Assembly (NCBI GenBank): GCA_902493545.1
Contig: CABUQI010000092.1
Span: forward strand, 1 to 5,241
Direction of reading: 5' to 3'
DNA from: an uncultured Collinsella sp.
GTDB lineage: Bacteria > Actinomycetota > Coriobacteriia > Coriobacteriales > Coriobacteriaceae
DNA: 5,241 bases
In this document: positions 1-5,239 of the stretch, one piece after another
Numbering within the stretch: position 1 is the first letter of the stretch
How the letters are laid out: every line of letters begins with the position of its first letter
Notes under the pieces: model-generated
What the model saw: the letters and a program-made list of their open reading frames with translations, nothing else
What the model was told of the DNA's origin: nothing
The model's database searches: none
Made by a program: the position numbers and the translations under genes

Positions 1-83
1 ATGTGCTGCTGCTGGATTACGGCCCCGAGAGCTTCTATAACTCGGTGAGCCGCGTATTCTACGGAGTCCGTCATGATCGATGA
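1..83 (+). CDS. 3' end of a gene, probably NAD kinase
   Basis: The reading frame starting at base 3 is open from the window edge and ends at a TGA at 81-83, giving a 26-residue C-terminal tail that begins VLLLDYGPESF and ends FYGVRHDR. NAD kinase (ATP-dependent phosphorylation of NAD to NADP in the cytosol) commonly ends in a short segment with an F-Y/F-x-x-V/L-x-x-x-F/L pattern, and the tail's FYNSVSRVFYG fits that. In many Gram-positive and actinobacterial genomes nadK lies directly before recN, which supports the call. The stop codon overlaps the recN start by 11 bp, so the two are probably translationally coupled in one operon. The catalytic GGDGT and NE/D motifs lie outside the window, so the identification rests on gene order and a weak tail match; another gene of this operon cannot be excluded. 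Confidence 0.5.
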   Translation, partial: VLLLDYGPESFYNSVSRVFYGVRHDR

Positions 84-1701
84 GCTGCAGGTTTCTAACA
101 TTGCGCTCATTCGCGAGGCGACGCTGCTGCCGAGTGCCGGCCTGACTGTCCTGACCGGCGAGACCGGTGCCGGCAAGACCGCGCTGCTCTCGGCCCTCAA
201 GCTTATTTTGGGTGAGCGCGCGGATTCGTCTATGGTGCGCGAGGGCGAGGCGCTGGCGAGCGTCGAGGCGCGCCTGTTTGACGGCCCGCACGACACGGAG
301 GGCTTCATCGTGCAGCGCAGTCTTTCTGCCGAGGGCCGCAGCCGCGTGAAGATTGACGGACGCATCGCCAGTGTGCGCGAGCTTTCGGAGCGCGTTGGCG
401 TGATGATGGATCTGTGCGGCCAACACGAGCACCAGCGCTTGCTCGATCCGGCGCATCATGTTGCGATGGTCGATGCCTGGGCAGGGCGCCCTGCACTCGA
501 GGCGCTCGAGCACTACCGCGCCTGCTTTAAGGCTTCGCGCGCTGCCGCTAAGGAGGTTCGACGTGTCGAAGAGACCTCGCGTGCGCAGGGGAGCCGCGTC
601 GAGGAAGCGCGCTTTGCGCTCGAGCGCATCGGCGAGGTCGACCCCAAACCGGGCGAGTATGAGGAACTCGAGGAACTGCTGCCGCGCTCCGAACATGCCG
701 AGGTGCTGGTTGCCACAGCTAATGATGCCCATGCATCGCTTGCCTCTGAAGGGGGAGCGCTCGATGCCGTGAACAGCGCCGTGGCAGAACTTTCCCGTAT
801 GGCTTCCGTCGATCGCAAACTTGGCGACATTGCCGATTTGCTTTCGGATGCCTGTATCTCCCTTGAGGATTGCGCGAACGAACTTCGTGCCTATCGCGAT
901 GGCGTCGCCTTCGATCCGCGCGAGCTCGCTCGCATGCGTGAGCGGTATTCCGACCTCAAGGGCCTGCTGCGTCAGTGGGGTCCTACCATGGACGATGTTT
1001 TTGCCATGCGCGATCGCTCGCAAGAGCTGCTGTCCCTGGTCGATGATGGCGATGAACAGATCAGAAAGGCGCGTGAGGCACTCGGGAGCGCCGAGCACGA
1101 GTTGTTTGCCGCTGCCAAGGCACTTAAGCGCGCTCGCAATGTGGCGGCCCCGCGCTTCTGCCACGAGGTTTGCCGCCAGATGGCTCGCCTGGAGATGGGC
1201 GGCGCCGAGCTCGTCTGGGAGTCGCGTGATCTTCCCCGTGCTGAGTGGACGCCCGTTGGTCCTTCGAGCTACGAGCTGCTATACCGCAGCGGTGCCGGTT
1301 TGACTCCACGTCCCCTGCGCCGCATTGCGTCGGGCGGCGAGCTCAGCCGCGTCATGTTGGCAAGTAAGGTTGTCCTCGGTAACGCGGACGGTGTCGATAC
1401 GCTGGTGTTTGACGAGGTCGATGCTGGTGTCGGCGGCTCTACCGCACGTGCCCTCGCGAGCGTGCTGGCAGATCTCGCCGCTACGCATCAGGTGATTGTC
1501 GTAACCCACTTGGCGCAGGTTGCGGTCATGGCCGACAAACATTATGTTGTCAGTAAGGAACCGGGCGATGTTCCCCAGACGCATTTGGACGAGGTGACCG
1601 GCGAAGCGCGTACCGCCGAGATCGCCCGCATGTTGAGCGGCGATCAATCGGAGGCGAGCTTGGCGCATGCCAAGCAGATGCTTGAAGAAGCTCGAGGTTA
1701 G
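73..1701 (+). CDS. recN: DNA repair protein RecN (SMC-like ATPase)
   Basis: RecN is a cytosolic SMC-like ATPase recruited to DNA double-strand breaks, where it helps recombinational repair together with RecA. The 542-residue product has the full ABC/SMC architecture: Walker A GETGAGKT at residues 29-36, the RecN-typical CGQHEHQ segment at 115-121, a charged, helical, coiled-coil-like middle at roughly 150-375, the ABC signature SGGELS at 420-425, Walker B LVFDE at 444-448 followed by VDAGVGG, and the switch histidine in VTHLAQVA (H479). The length is close to the usual 550-575 residues, so the gene looks intact. The ATG at 73 is chosen because GGAG at 63-66 sits 6 nt upstream and the protein then begins MIDELQVSNIALI, as RecN proteins normally do. 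The start lies inside the upstream gene, implying co-transcription. No SOS-box-like site is visible because the operon promoter lies outside the window. Confidence 0.97.
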   Translation: MIDELQVSNIALIREATLLPSAGLTVLTGETGAGKTALLSALKLILGERADSSMVREGEALASVEARLFDGPHDTEGFIVQRSLSAEGRSRVKIDGRIASVRELSERVGVMMDLCGQHEHQRLLDPAHHVAMVDAWAGRPALEALEHYRACFKASRAAAKEVRRVEETSRAQGSRVEEARFALERIGEVDPKPGEYEELEELLPRSEHAEVLVATANDAHASLASEGGALDAVNSAVAELSRMASVDRKLGDIADLLSDACISLEDCANELRAYRDGVAFDPRELARMRERYSDLKGLLRQWGPTMDDVFAMRDRSQELLSLVDDGDEQIRKAREALGSAEHELFAAAKALKRARNVAAPRFCHEVCRQMARLEMGGAELVWESRDLPRAEWTPVGPSSYELLYRSGAGLTPRPLRRIASGGELSRVMLASKVVLGNADGVDTLVFDEVDAGVGGSTARALASVLADLAATHQVIVVTHLAQVAVMADKHYVVSKEPGDVPQTHLDEVTGEARTAEIARMLSGDQSEASLAHAKQMLEEARG

Positions 1702-1719
1702 GTCGTATCAGCGGTGTTG

Positions 1720-1752
1720 GTGGGACAAAATAGACTGAATTTTTTGTCTCAC
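1720..1752. terminator. Inverted repeat between convergent genes, possible bidirectional terminator
   Basis: GTGGGACAAAA at 1720-1730 pairs with TTTTGTCTCAC at 1742-1752 across an 11-nt loop. In plus-strand RNA this gives 11 pairs including one G-U wobble. It fills most of the 59-bp gap between the recN stop (1701) and the convergent regulator's stop (1761), where a shared terminator would be expected. The T run lies within the right arm rather than after it, and no clean U-tract follows on either strand, so terminator activity is plausible but not clear. It could instead be a dispersed intergenic repeat. Confidence 0.45.
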
Positions 1753-1760
1753 TTCGCGTT

Positions 1761-2618
1761 TTACTCCACGACCTTATCCGGTTGGATGAGTTCCTCATAG
1801 TAGCTGATGTGCTCTCGGGCGTCCTCGATTTCGGGCAGCAGGAAGTTGTAGATGACCTCTATGATCATCGTGGCGCTCATCTTGGAGAATGCGAAGTCAC
1901 CCGTTGTCAGCAGCGCTTCGTGATTGACGGTATTAAAGGTGTAGTCGGCGAGGCGTGCAAGTGGAGACTTGCTATCGCTGCTGATGACGACTACGGTTGC
2001 GCCGCAGTTGCGAGCCGCTTTTGCCATGCGATTCAGTCGGCGCGATTTGCCAGAGTTTGAGATTAGCACGATGACGTCACCCGGGCGTAACGTGAGCGCA
2101 AAGCCGATTGATGTCTCGCTAATGGTGCTCGCCATGCAGCGCAGGCCCAGCTGCGAAAACTTAAACGTCGCATCGAGCGCGACCGCGTTCGTATTGCCCA
2201 CGGCGGCGAACTCAATAACGCCGGCATTCTTAAGCGCGTGTACAACTGCGGCCAACGTGTCGTGATCAATGCCGTCGATGGTCGCATTAAGCTCACTCAC
2301 CTTGGCGGCGAGGATATTTTTAAGGCTCTGCTCCATGTTGTCGAGCGAGACCTCGTCGGTCAGGCCCTCGTTGCGCTGACTCTCTAAGTCGCGCGCCAAC
2401 GAAAACTGAAAGCTGCGGAAGCTGCCAAAGCCCAGCTTGCGGCAGAAACGCGAAACGGTCGCCTCGGACGTGGCGGCAGCGCGCGAGAGCTGAGCGGCCG
2501 TGAGGCGTGGCGCTTCGGACTGGTGCTCCAATATATAGTCGACAATGCGCTGCTCGGACTCGCTGTATCCCTGATGGGTACTAATGAGGGAAAGTGCGCT
2601 CTTGCTACTATCGGTCAT
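1761..2618 (-). CDS. MurR/RpiR-family transcriptional regulator (HTH + SIS domains)
   Basis: A 285-residue DNA-binding regulator of sugar metabolism. Residues about 1-77 form the RpiR-type helix-turn-helix domain, with the family pattern YSESEQRIVDYILEH (18-32) and the recognition segment TSEATVSRFCRKLGF (50-64). After a linker, residues about 120-255 form a SIS domain, the fold that binds phosphosugars. It is recognisable by AAVGNTNAVALD (138-149) and ISNSGKSRRL (186-195), the phosphate-loop region. The start at 2618 is preferred over the ATG at 2666: AGGAG lies 6 nt before 2618, whereas 2666 has no ribosome binding site and would overlap a good -10 hexamer. The gene diverges from the PTS enzyme II gene and converges on recN. 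Family members act as repressors or activators whose state changes on binding a sugar phosphate. The neighbouring PTS gene is the obvious target, and autoregulation is likely. The exact effector cannot be read from the sequence. Confidence 0.93.
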   Translation of the reverse strand: MTDSSKSALSLISTHQGYSESEQRIVDYILEHQSEAPRLTAAQLSRAAATSEATVSRFCRKLGFGSFRSFQFSLARDLESQRNEGLTDEVSLDNMEQSLKNILAAKVSELNATIDGIDHDTLAAVVHALKNAGVIEFAAVGNTNAVALDATFKFSQLGLRCMASTISETSIGFALTLRPGDVIVLISNSGKSRRLNRMAKAARNCGATVVVISSDSKSPLARLADYTFNTVNHEALLTTGDFAFSKMSATMIIEVIYNFLLPEIEDAREHISYYEELIQPDKVVE

Positions 2619-2624
2619 GGATGG

Positions 2625-2629
2625 CTCCT
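2625..2629 (-). promoter_or_regulatory. Ribosome binding site deciding the regulator's start
   Basis: On the minus strand AGGAG is followed by six bases (CCATCC) and then the ATG at 2618. The in-frame ATG 16 codons upstream, at 2666, has no purine-rich sequence before it, so this site decides the start in favour of 2618. Confidence 0.8.
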
Positions 2630-2640
2630 GGTTGGCATGA

Positions 2641-2656
2641 AAATCTAGCTTGATTT
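2641..2656. promoter_or_regulatory. Short inverted repeat in the regulator's leader
   Basis: AAATC (2641-2645) and GATTT (2652-2656) form perfect 5-bp arms around a 6-bp spacer just downstream of the inferred transcription start of the regulator. This may be a second half-operator or a small leader hairpin. The arms are too short to be sure. Confidence 0.25.
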
Positions 2657-2658
2657 GC

Positions 2659-2680
2659 AATGCCATAGTATACGGGCATT
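2659..2680. promoter_or_regulatory. Operator-like inverted repeat over the regulator's -10
   Basis: AATGCC (2659-2664) and GGCATT (2675-2680) are perfect inverted arms separated by 10 bp. With the flanks included, about 8 of 11 positions match. The repeat encloses the TATACT -10 element, which is where an autorepressing RpiR protein would be expected to bind. The arms are short and chance occurrence is possible. Confidence 0.4.
2667..2672 (-). promoter_or_regulatory. -10 element of the RpiR regulator promoter
   Basis: The minus strand reads TATACT, one mismatch from TATAAT, placing transcription start near 2660 and giving a leader of about 42 nt to the ATG at 2618. No good -35 lies at 16-18 bp spacing; the closest TTG-containing hexamer (TTGTAA) is only 13 bp away. 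The promoter may therefore be weak or activator-dependent. Confidence 0.5.
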
Positions 2681-2699
2681 TTCAATTACAAGATACACC

Positions 2700-2727
2700 T
2701 TGCCGTTTCAAGTGTTGATGGTAAACT
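2700..2727 (+). promoter_or_regulatory. Candidate promoter of the PTS enzyme II gene
   Basis: TTGCCG (2700-2705) and TAAACT (2722-2727) are separated by 16 bp, each matching the sigma-70 type consensus at 4 of 6 positions. It is the best pair seen in the divergent region on this strand. It would give an untranslated leader of about 155 nt carrying one palindrome and two hairpins. The match is modest. Confidence 0.35.
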
Positions 2728-2743
2728 TTCACTTACCGTTTAC
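2721..2743. promoter_or_regulatory. Inverted repeat overlapping the PTS promoter
   Basis: GTAAAC (2721-2726) and GTTTAC (2738-2743) are perfect arms around 11 bp. A nested pair GGTAA (2720-2724)/TTACC (2733-2737) and the overlapping ACCG/CGGT pair (2735-2746) make the stretch strongly symmetric. It covers the candidate -10, a typical place for a repressor operator. The binding protein is inferred to be the adjacent RpiR regulator. Confidence 0.4.
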
Positions 2744-2748
2744 GGTTA

Positions 2749-2763
2749 TGAAAGAACCTTTCA
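2749..2763. promoter_or_regulatory. TGAAAG-N3-CTTTCA palindrome, probable operator
   Basis: Perfect 6-bp arms TGAAAG (2749-2754) and CTTTCA (2758-2763) surround a 3-bp centre, located just downstream of the inferred PTS transcription start. Compact palindromes of this size suit a dimeric regulator. It also loosely resembles a catabolite-control (cre) site, but lacks the central CG and is one base longer. Confidence 0.45.
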
Positions 2764-2828
2764 CCGGAGAATTGCGCCTTGTCTCTTCTCACGCGGACGG
2801 TAGGTTGGTATCTTTCAAGTGTGGAAAA

Positions 2829-2848
2829 ACGCGCATCGAAGTGCGTGT
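2829..2848 (+). other. Leader hairpin 1 upstream of the PTS gene
   Basis: In the plus-strand RNA, ACGCGCAU (2829-2836) pairs with GUGCGUGU (2841-2848) around a CGAA tetraloop, with wobble pairs near the base and at the loop. It lies 42 bp before the PTS start codon and 5 nt ahead of a second, GC-rich hairpin. No U-tract follows, so it is not a terminator. Confidence 0.4.
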
Positions 2849-2853
2849 AGGGG

Positions 2854-2869
2854 AGCGCCCGCGGGCGCT
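2854..2869 (+). other. Leader hairpin 2, perfect 16-bp GC palindrome
   Basis: AGCGCCCG followed immediately by CGGGCGCT is a perfect palindrome of 16 bp, 14 of them G or C. It ends 9 nt before the Shine-Dalgarno sequence at 2879. In RNA it can form a short stable hairpin, or as DNA it could be a protein site. Its position suggests a role in mRNA stability or ribosome access. Confidence 0.45.
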
Positions 2870-2878
2870 GTACTCAAG

Positions 2879-2885
2879 AAGGAGG
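2879..2885 (+). promoter_or_regulatory. Strong ribosome binding site of the PTS gene
   Basis: AAGGAGG is a near-perfect anti-16S match, 5 nt before the ATG at 2891. It settles the start: the frame stays open upstream to a GTG at 2819, but that start has no such site and would add 24 residues with no similarity to the IIB fold. Confidence 0.85.
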
Positions 2886-2890
2886 GACAC

Positions 2891-4894
2891 ATGGCTAAGT
2901 TTGACATCATCGCCGCGACCGGTTGCCCGACCGGCATTGCGCACACCTTCATGGCGAAGGAGGCGCTGGAGAAGGCTGCTGCCGAGCGAGGTCTGACCAT
3001 TAAGGTCGAGACTCATGGCCAGGTCGGCGTCGAGAACGAGCTCACCAAGAGCGAGATCGCCGGTGCCAAGGCCGTCGTCGTCGCAGCCGATAAGGATGTC
3101 CAGGCTGAGCGTTTCGACGGTAAGCCCATGGTTTCCGTTGGTGTTTCCAAGGCCCTGTCTGTCGAGGCTGCTGGTAAGCTGATCGACCGCGCGCTCGCCG
3201 CCAAGGGCGACGACACGGTTGCCGCTGCCGCCGATGTCGAGGACGAGGTCGAGGAGAAGGAGTCCATCGGTCACGTCATCTACAAGCACCTCATGAACGG
3301 CGTCAGCCACATGCTGGTCTTCGTCGTTGCCGGTGGTGTTCTGACCGCCATTTCGTTCCTGTGGGGCATCACGTCCTTTGATTCGACGGCTGCCGACTAC
3401 AACAGCTTTGCCGCGATGCTCAAGATTATCGGCGGTATCGCCATGAACCTCATGGTTCCGGTGCTCTCCGCTTACATCGCCGAGTCCATCGGCAAGCGCC
3501 CAGCGCTCGTCCCCGGTTTCGTCGCCGGTATGATTGCCATCCAGGGCCTGCCTGTTAACGCCGAGACCGGCATGATCGACGCCGGTGGCGCCGGCGTGGG
3601 CTTCGGCTTCCTGGGCGGCATCGTCGGCGGCTTCCTCGCTGGCTATGTCATCCTGCTGCTCGAGAAGGTTTTCTCTAAAATTCCTGCGAGCCTTAATGGC
3701 CTGAAGGCAATCTTCCTGTATCCGCTGTGCTCTACCGCCATCGTCGGCCTGGTCATGCTCGGTATTTCCGGCCCCATGGCTGCCATTAACCAGGGTATGA
3801 TGGATTTCCTGCAGAGCCTCGGTAACTCCGGTCCGGTGATCCTTGGCCTGGCCATCGGCTGCATGTGCGCCTTTGATATGGGCGGCCCGGTCAACAAGGC
3901 CGCTTACGCTACTGGCACCTTCCTGCTCGGTACCGCTCTCGAAGCTGGCGTCGGCACCGAGACCTACAACTTCGGCACCAACTTCATGGCTGCCGTCTCC
4001 GCCGCTTGCATCGTTCCGCCGCTGATCACCACCTTCGCCGTCGTTGTCGGCAAGAAGTACTTCAGCCAGGAGGATCATGACGCCGGTATCGTCAACCTCA
4101 TCCTTGGTTGCACCCACATCACCGAGGGCGCCATTCCGTTCATGACCAAGAACATCTGGCCCGTCATGCCCATCATGATGCTCGGTTCTTCCATCGCTTC
4201 CATCTTGACCATCTTCTTCAACGTTCACGATCCGGCGCCTCACGGCGGCTTCCTGGTCCTGCCCGTTGTCGAGAACGGTCCGCTGTGGGTCCTCGCGATC
4301 CTCATCGGCGCTGTGGTCGGTGGCATCCTGTTCGTGGCCTTCAAGAAGTACGACTTCGAGAAGAATCAGAAGGCCGCTCCTGTAGCCAGGTCCGTTGAGG
4401 CCCCCAAGGCCGCTGCCGTCGAGGCCCCCAAGGCCGAGGCTGCCGACTTCGTGAAGGTCGAGAATGTCTTTGTCGCCGAGGACTTCGCTTCTCGTGACGA
4501 GGCTCTGAGCTTCGTTTCCAACCAGGCTGTCAAGGCCGGTATCGCCAGCGACGCCGACGCCGTGATGAACGCCTTCCTGGCCCGCGAGGCCGAGGGCACC
4601 ACGGGCATGATGGAGGGCTTCGCCATCCCGCATGCCAAGTCCGACGCCATTACCGAGGCTGCCGTCATCGTCGTCAAGGACGAGTCCGGTGTGACCGGTT
4701 GGGACACCATGGACGGCGCTCCCGTCAACGTGGCCATCGCGCTGCTCATCCCGGGTGCCCAGGCCGGCACCACGCACCTTAAGATCCTGTCCAAGGTCGC
4801 CGAGGCGCTCATGGACGAGGACTTCCGTGCCACCGTCAAGGGTTCCACCGACGCCGCCAAGATCGCCAAGACGATCAACGCCCGCCTGGTCTAA
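2891..4894 (+). CDS. fruA: Fructose-family PTS enzyme II, IIB-IIC-IIA fusion
   Basis: A 667-residue membrane transporter that takes up and phosphorylates a sugar using phosphate relayed from HPr. Order: IIB at about 1-105, with the phosphocysteine motif ATGCPTGIAHT (C12); an acidic linker near 113-125; IIC at about 128-490; an Ala/Pro/Glu/Lys linker 495-519; IIA at about 520-667, with the phosphohistidine in GFAIPHAKSD (H581). IIC starts with the family segment HLMNGVSHML (133-142), has about nine hydrophobic stretches, and carries FDMGGPVNKAA (328-338) and the sugar-site motif ITEGAIPF (410-417). All catalytic residues seen are intact. Many FruA proteins run IIA-IIB-IIC, so B-C-A is a less common arrangement. 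Codons are far more biased than in recN (AAG, GCC, GTC, GAC, TTC dominate), suggesting high expression. The gene stands alone between a divergent RpiR regulator and a terminator. Fructose is the family default; no fruK is nearby, so another sugar is possible. Confidence 0.95.
   Translation: MAKFDIIAATGCPTGIAHTFMAKEALEKAAAERGLTIKVETHGQVGVENELTKSEIAGAKAVVVAADKDVQAERFDGKPMVSVGVSKALSVEAAGKLIDRALAAKGDDTVAAAADVEDEVEEKESIGHVIYKHLMNGVSHMLVFVVAGGVLTAISFLWGITSFDSTAADYNSFAAMLKIIGGIAMNLMVPVLSAYIAESIGKRPALVPGFVAGMIAIQGLPVNAETGMIDAGGAGVGFGFLGGIVGGFLAGYVILLLEKVFSKIPASLNGLKAIFLYPLCSTAIVGLVMLGISGPMAAINQGMMDFLQSLGNSGPVILGLAIGCMCAFDMGGPVNKAAYATGTFLLGTALEAGVGTETYNFGTNFMAAVSAACIVPPLITTFAVVVGKKYFSQEDHDAGIVNLILGCTHITEGAIPFMTKNIWPVMPIMMLGSSIASILTIFFNVHDPAPHGGFLVLPVVENGPLWVLAILIGAVVGGILFVAFKKYDFEKNQKAAPVARSVEAPKAAAVEAPKAEAADFVKVENVFVAEDFASRDEALSFVSNQAVKAGIASDADAVMNAFLAREAEGTTGMMEGFAIPHAKSDAITEAAVIVVKDESGVTGWDTMDGAPVNVAIALLIPGAQAGTTHLKILSKVAEALMDEDFRATVKGSTDAAKIAKTINARLV
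4394..4441 (+). repeat. 24-bp tandem duplication coding the IIC-IIA linker
   Basis: Two adjacent 24-bp units (4394-4417 and 4418-4441) match at 20 of 24 positions and encode VEAPKAAA and VEAPKAEA (residues 502-517). The Ala/Pro-rich, charged peptide is typical of flexible interdomain linkers. It lies exactly between the last IIC membrane segment and the IIA domain. Confidence 0.8.
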
Positions 4895-4930
4895 TCCCGC
4901 AACACGCGAATACCATCGCCCCCTGTATAT

Positions 4931-4965
4931 AAGGCGGAGTCCCTCTCCAGGGCCTCCGCCTTTTT
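4931..4965 (+). terminator. Intrinsic terminator of the PTS gene
   Basis: GGCGGAG (4933-4939) pairs with CTCCGCC (4954-4960). Inside, after one T/C mismatch, CCCT (4941-4944) pairs with AGGG (4949-4952) around a CTCC loop. The stem is followed at once by five T residues (4961-4965). It starts 36 nt after the stop codon, so the PTS gene appears to be the last, and probably the only, gene of its transcript. Confidence 0.9.
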
Positions 4966-4976
4966 CTACCCCTCCC

Positions 4977-5049
4977 ATAAGTTGCGGTGAAATAGGGACT
5001 GTTTAAACGATTCAACCCCAAATTTAGTCCCTATTTCACCGCAACTTAT
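4977..5049. repeat. Perfect 24-bp inverted repeat (REP/MITE-like element)
   Basis: The left arm at 4977-5000 and the right arm at 5026-5049 are exact reverse complements over all 24 bases. The core is GGTGAAATAGGGACT, the ends are ATAAGTTGC and its complement, and the 25-bp loop is AT-rich and includes GTTTAAAC at 5001-5008. It lies just after the PTS terminator and has no U-tract on either side, so it is not an ordinary terminator. Such long perfect palindromes in intergenic DNA are usually dispersed elements, for example REP-like sequences mobilised by Y1 (RAYT) transposases, or miniature inverted-repeat elements. Only one copy is in the window, so the class is inferred. Confidence 0.7.
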
Positions 5050-5214
5050 AAAAGGTCATAGAGGGGGCTACCTATCGAGTCTTTGTCGCGAACGGTTCAT
5101 CAGCCTGAATTCCGTTTGCACGATATTGCTCTGGACCGACCGAGTTTCCGCAGCTTGCTCGCCCACAGGGGGCCGGACGCGGCCAGTGAGATTTATCGCG
5201 AGTTCCGCACGAGC
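5050..5214. other. Stretch with no recognisable gene
   Basis: No open frame here has a credible start plus ribosome binding site. Plus frame from 5062 is open to the window end (reading ...HDIALDRPSFRSLLAHRGPD...), as is the frame from 4991; both begin without ATG or GTG in a sensible place. On the minus strand a frame enters from the window edge and ends at a TAG near 5072-5074. None matches a family I know. The base composition is similar to the neighbouring genes, so a gene remnant, the tail of a minus-strand gene, or a non-coding RNA are all possible. Confidence 0.3.
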
Positions 5215-5239
5215 CGAAGAGCACTTAATGTGCTCTTCG
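5215..5239. repeat. Perfect 10-bp inverted repeat at the window end
   Basis: CGAAGAGCAC (5215-5224) and GTGCTCTTCG (5230-5239) are exact inverted arms around TTAAT. It would form a very stable hairpin in RNA from either strand. On the minus strand no T-tract follows, and on the plus strand the window ends two bases later, so whether it is a terminator cannot be decided. CACG at 5208-5211 can compete for the outer pairs with CGTG at 5238-5241. Confidence 0.6.

Noticed and set aside
2749..2763. Catabolite control (cre) site
   Set aside because: The palindrome has TGAAA-like ends but is 15 bp rather than 14 and lacks the central CG, so it is listed only as an operator-like palindrome.
2854..2869. 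Intrinsic terminator or attenuator before the PTS gene
   Set aside because: The GC palindrome is not followed by a U-tract (next bases are GTACTCAAG), so it does not fit an intrinsic terminator.
2819..2890. A 24-residue N-terminal extension of the PTS enzyme from a GTG at 2819
   Set aside because: No ribosome binding site precedes it, the extension runs through the leader hairpins, and the AAGGAGG before the ATG at 2891 gives the normal IIB N-terminus.
4366..4878. A 170-codon minus-strand frame rich in Ser/Ala/Thr inside the IIA region
   Set aside because: It is a shadow of the IIA coding sequence, with composition explained by codon bias and no recognisable domain.
2789..4978. A 729-codon open frame on the minus strand, antisense to the whole PTS gene
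   Set aside because: Its product is a low-complexity Gly/Asp/Glu/Val/Leu mixture with no domain. It is the expected by-product of extreme third-position C/G bias on the other strand, which removes antisense stop codons. It has no ribosome binding site that stands out, and the plus-strand gene has complete domain and motif support.
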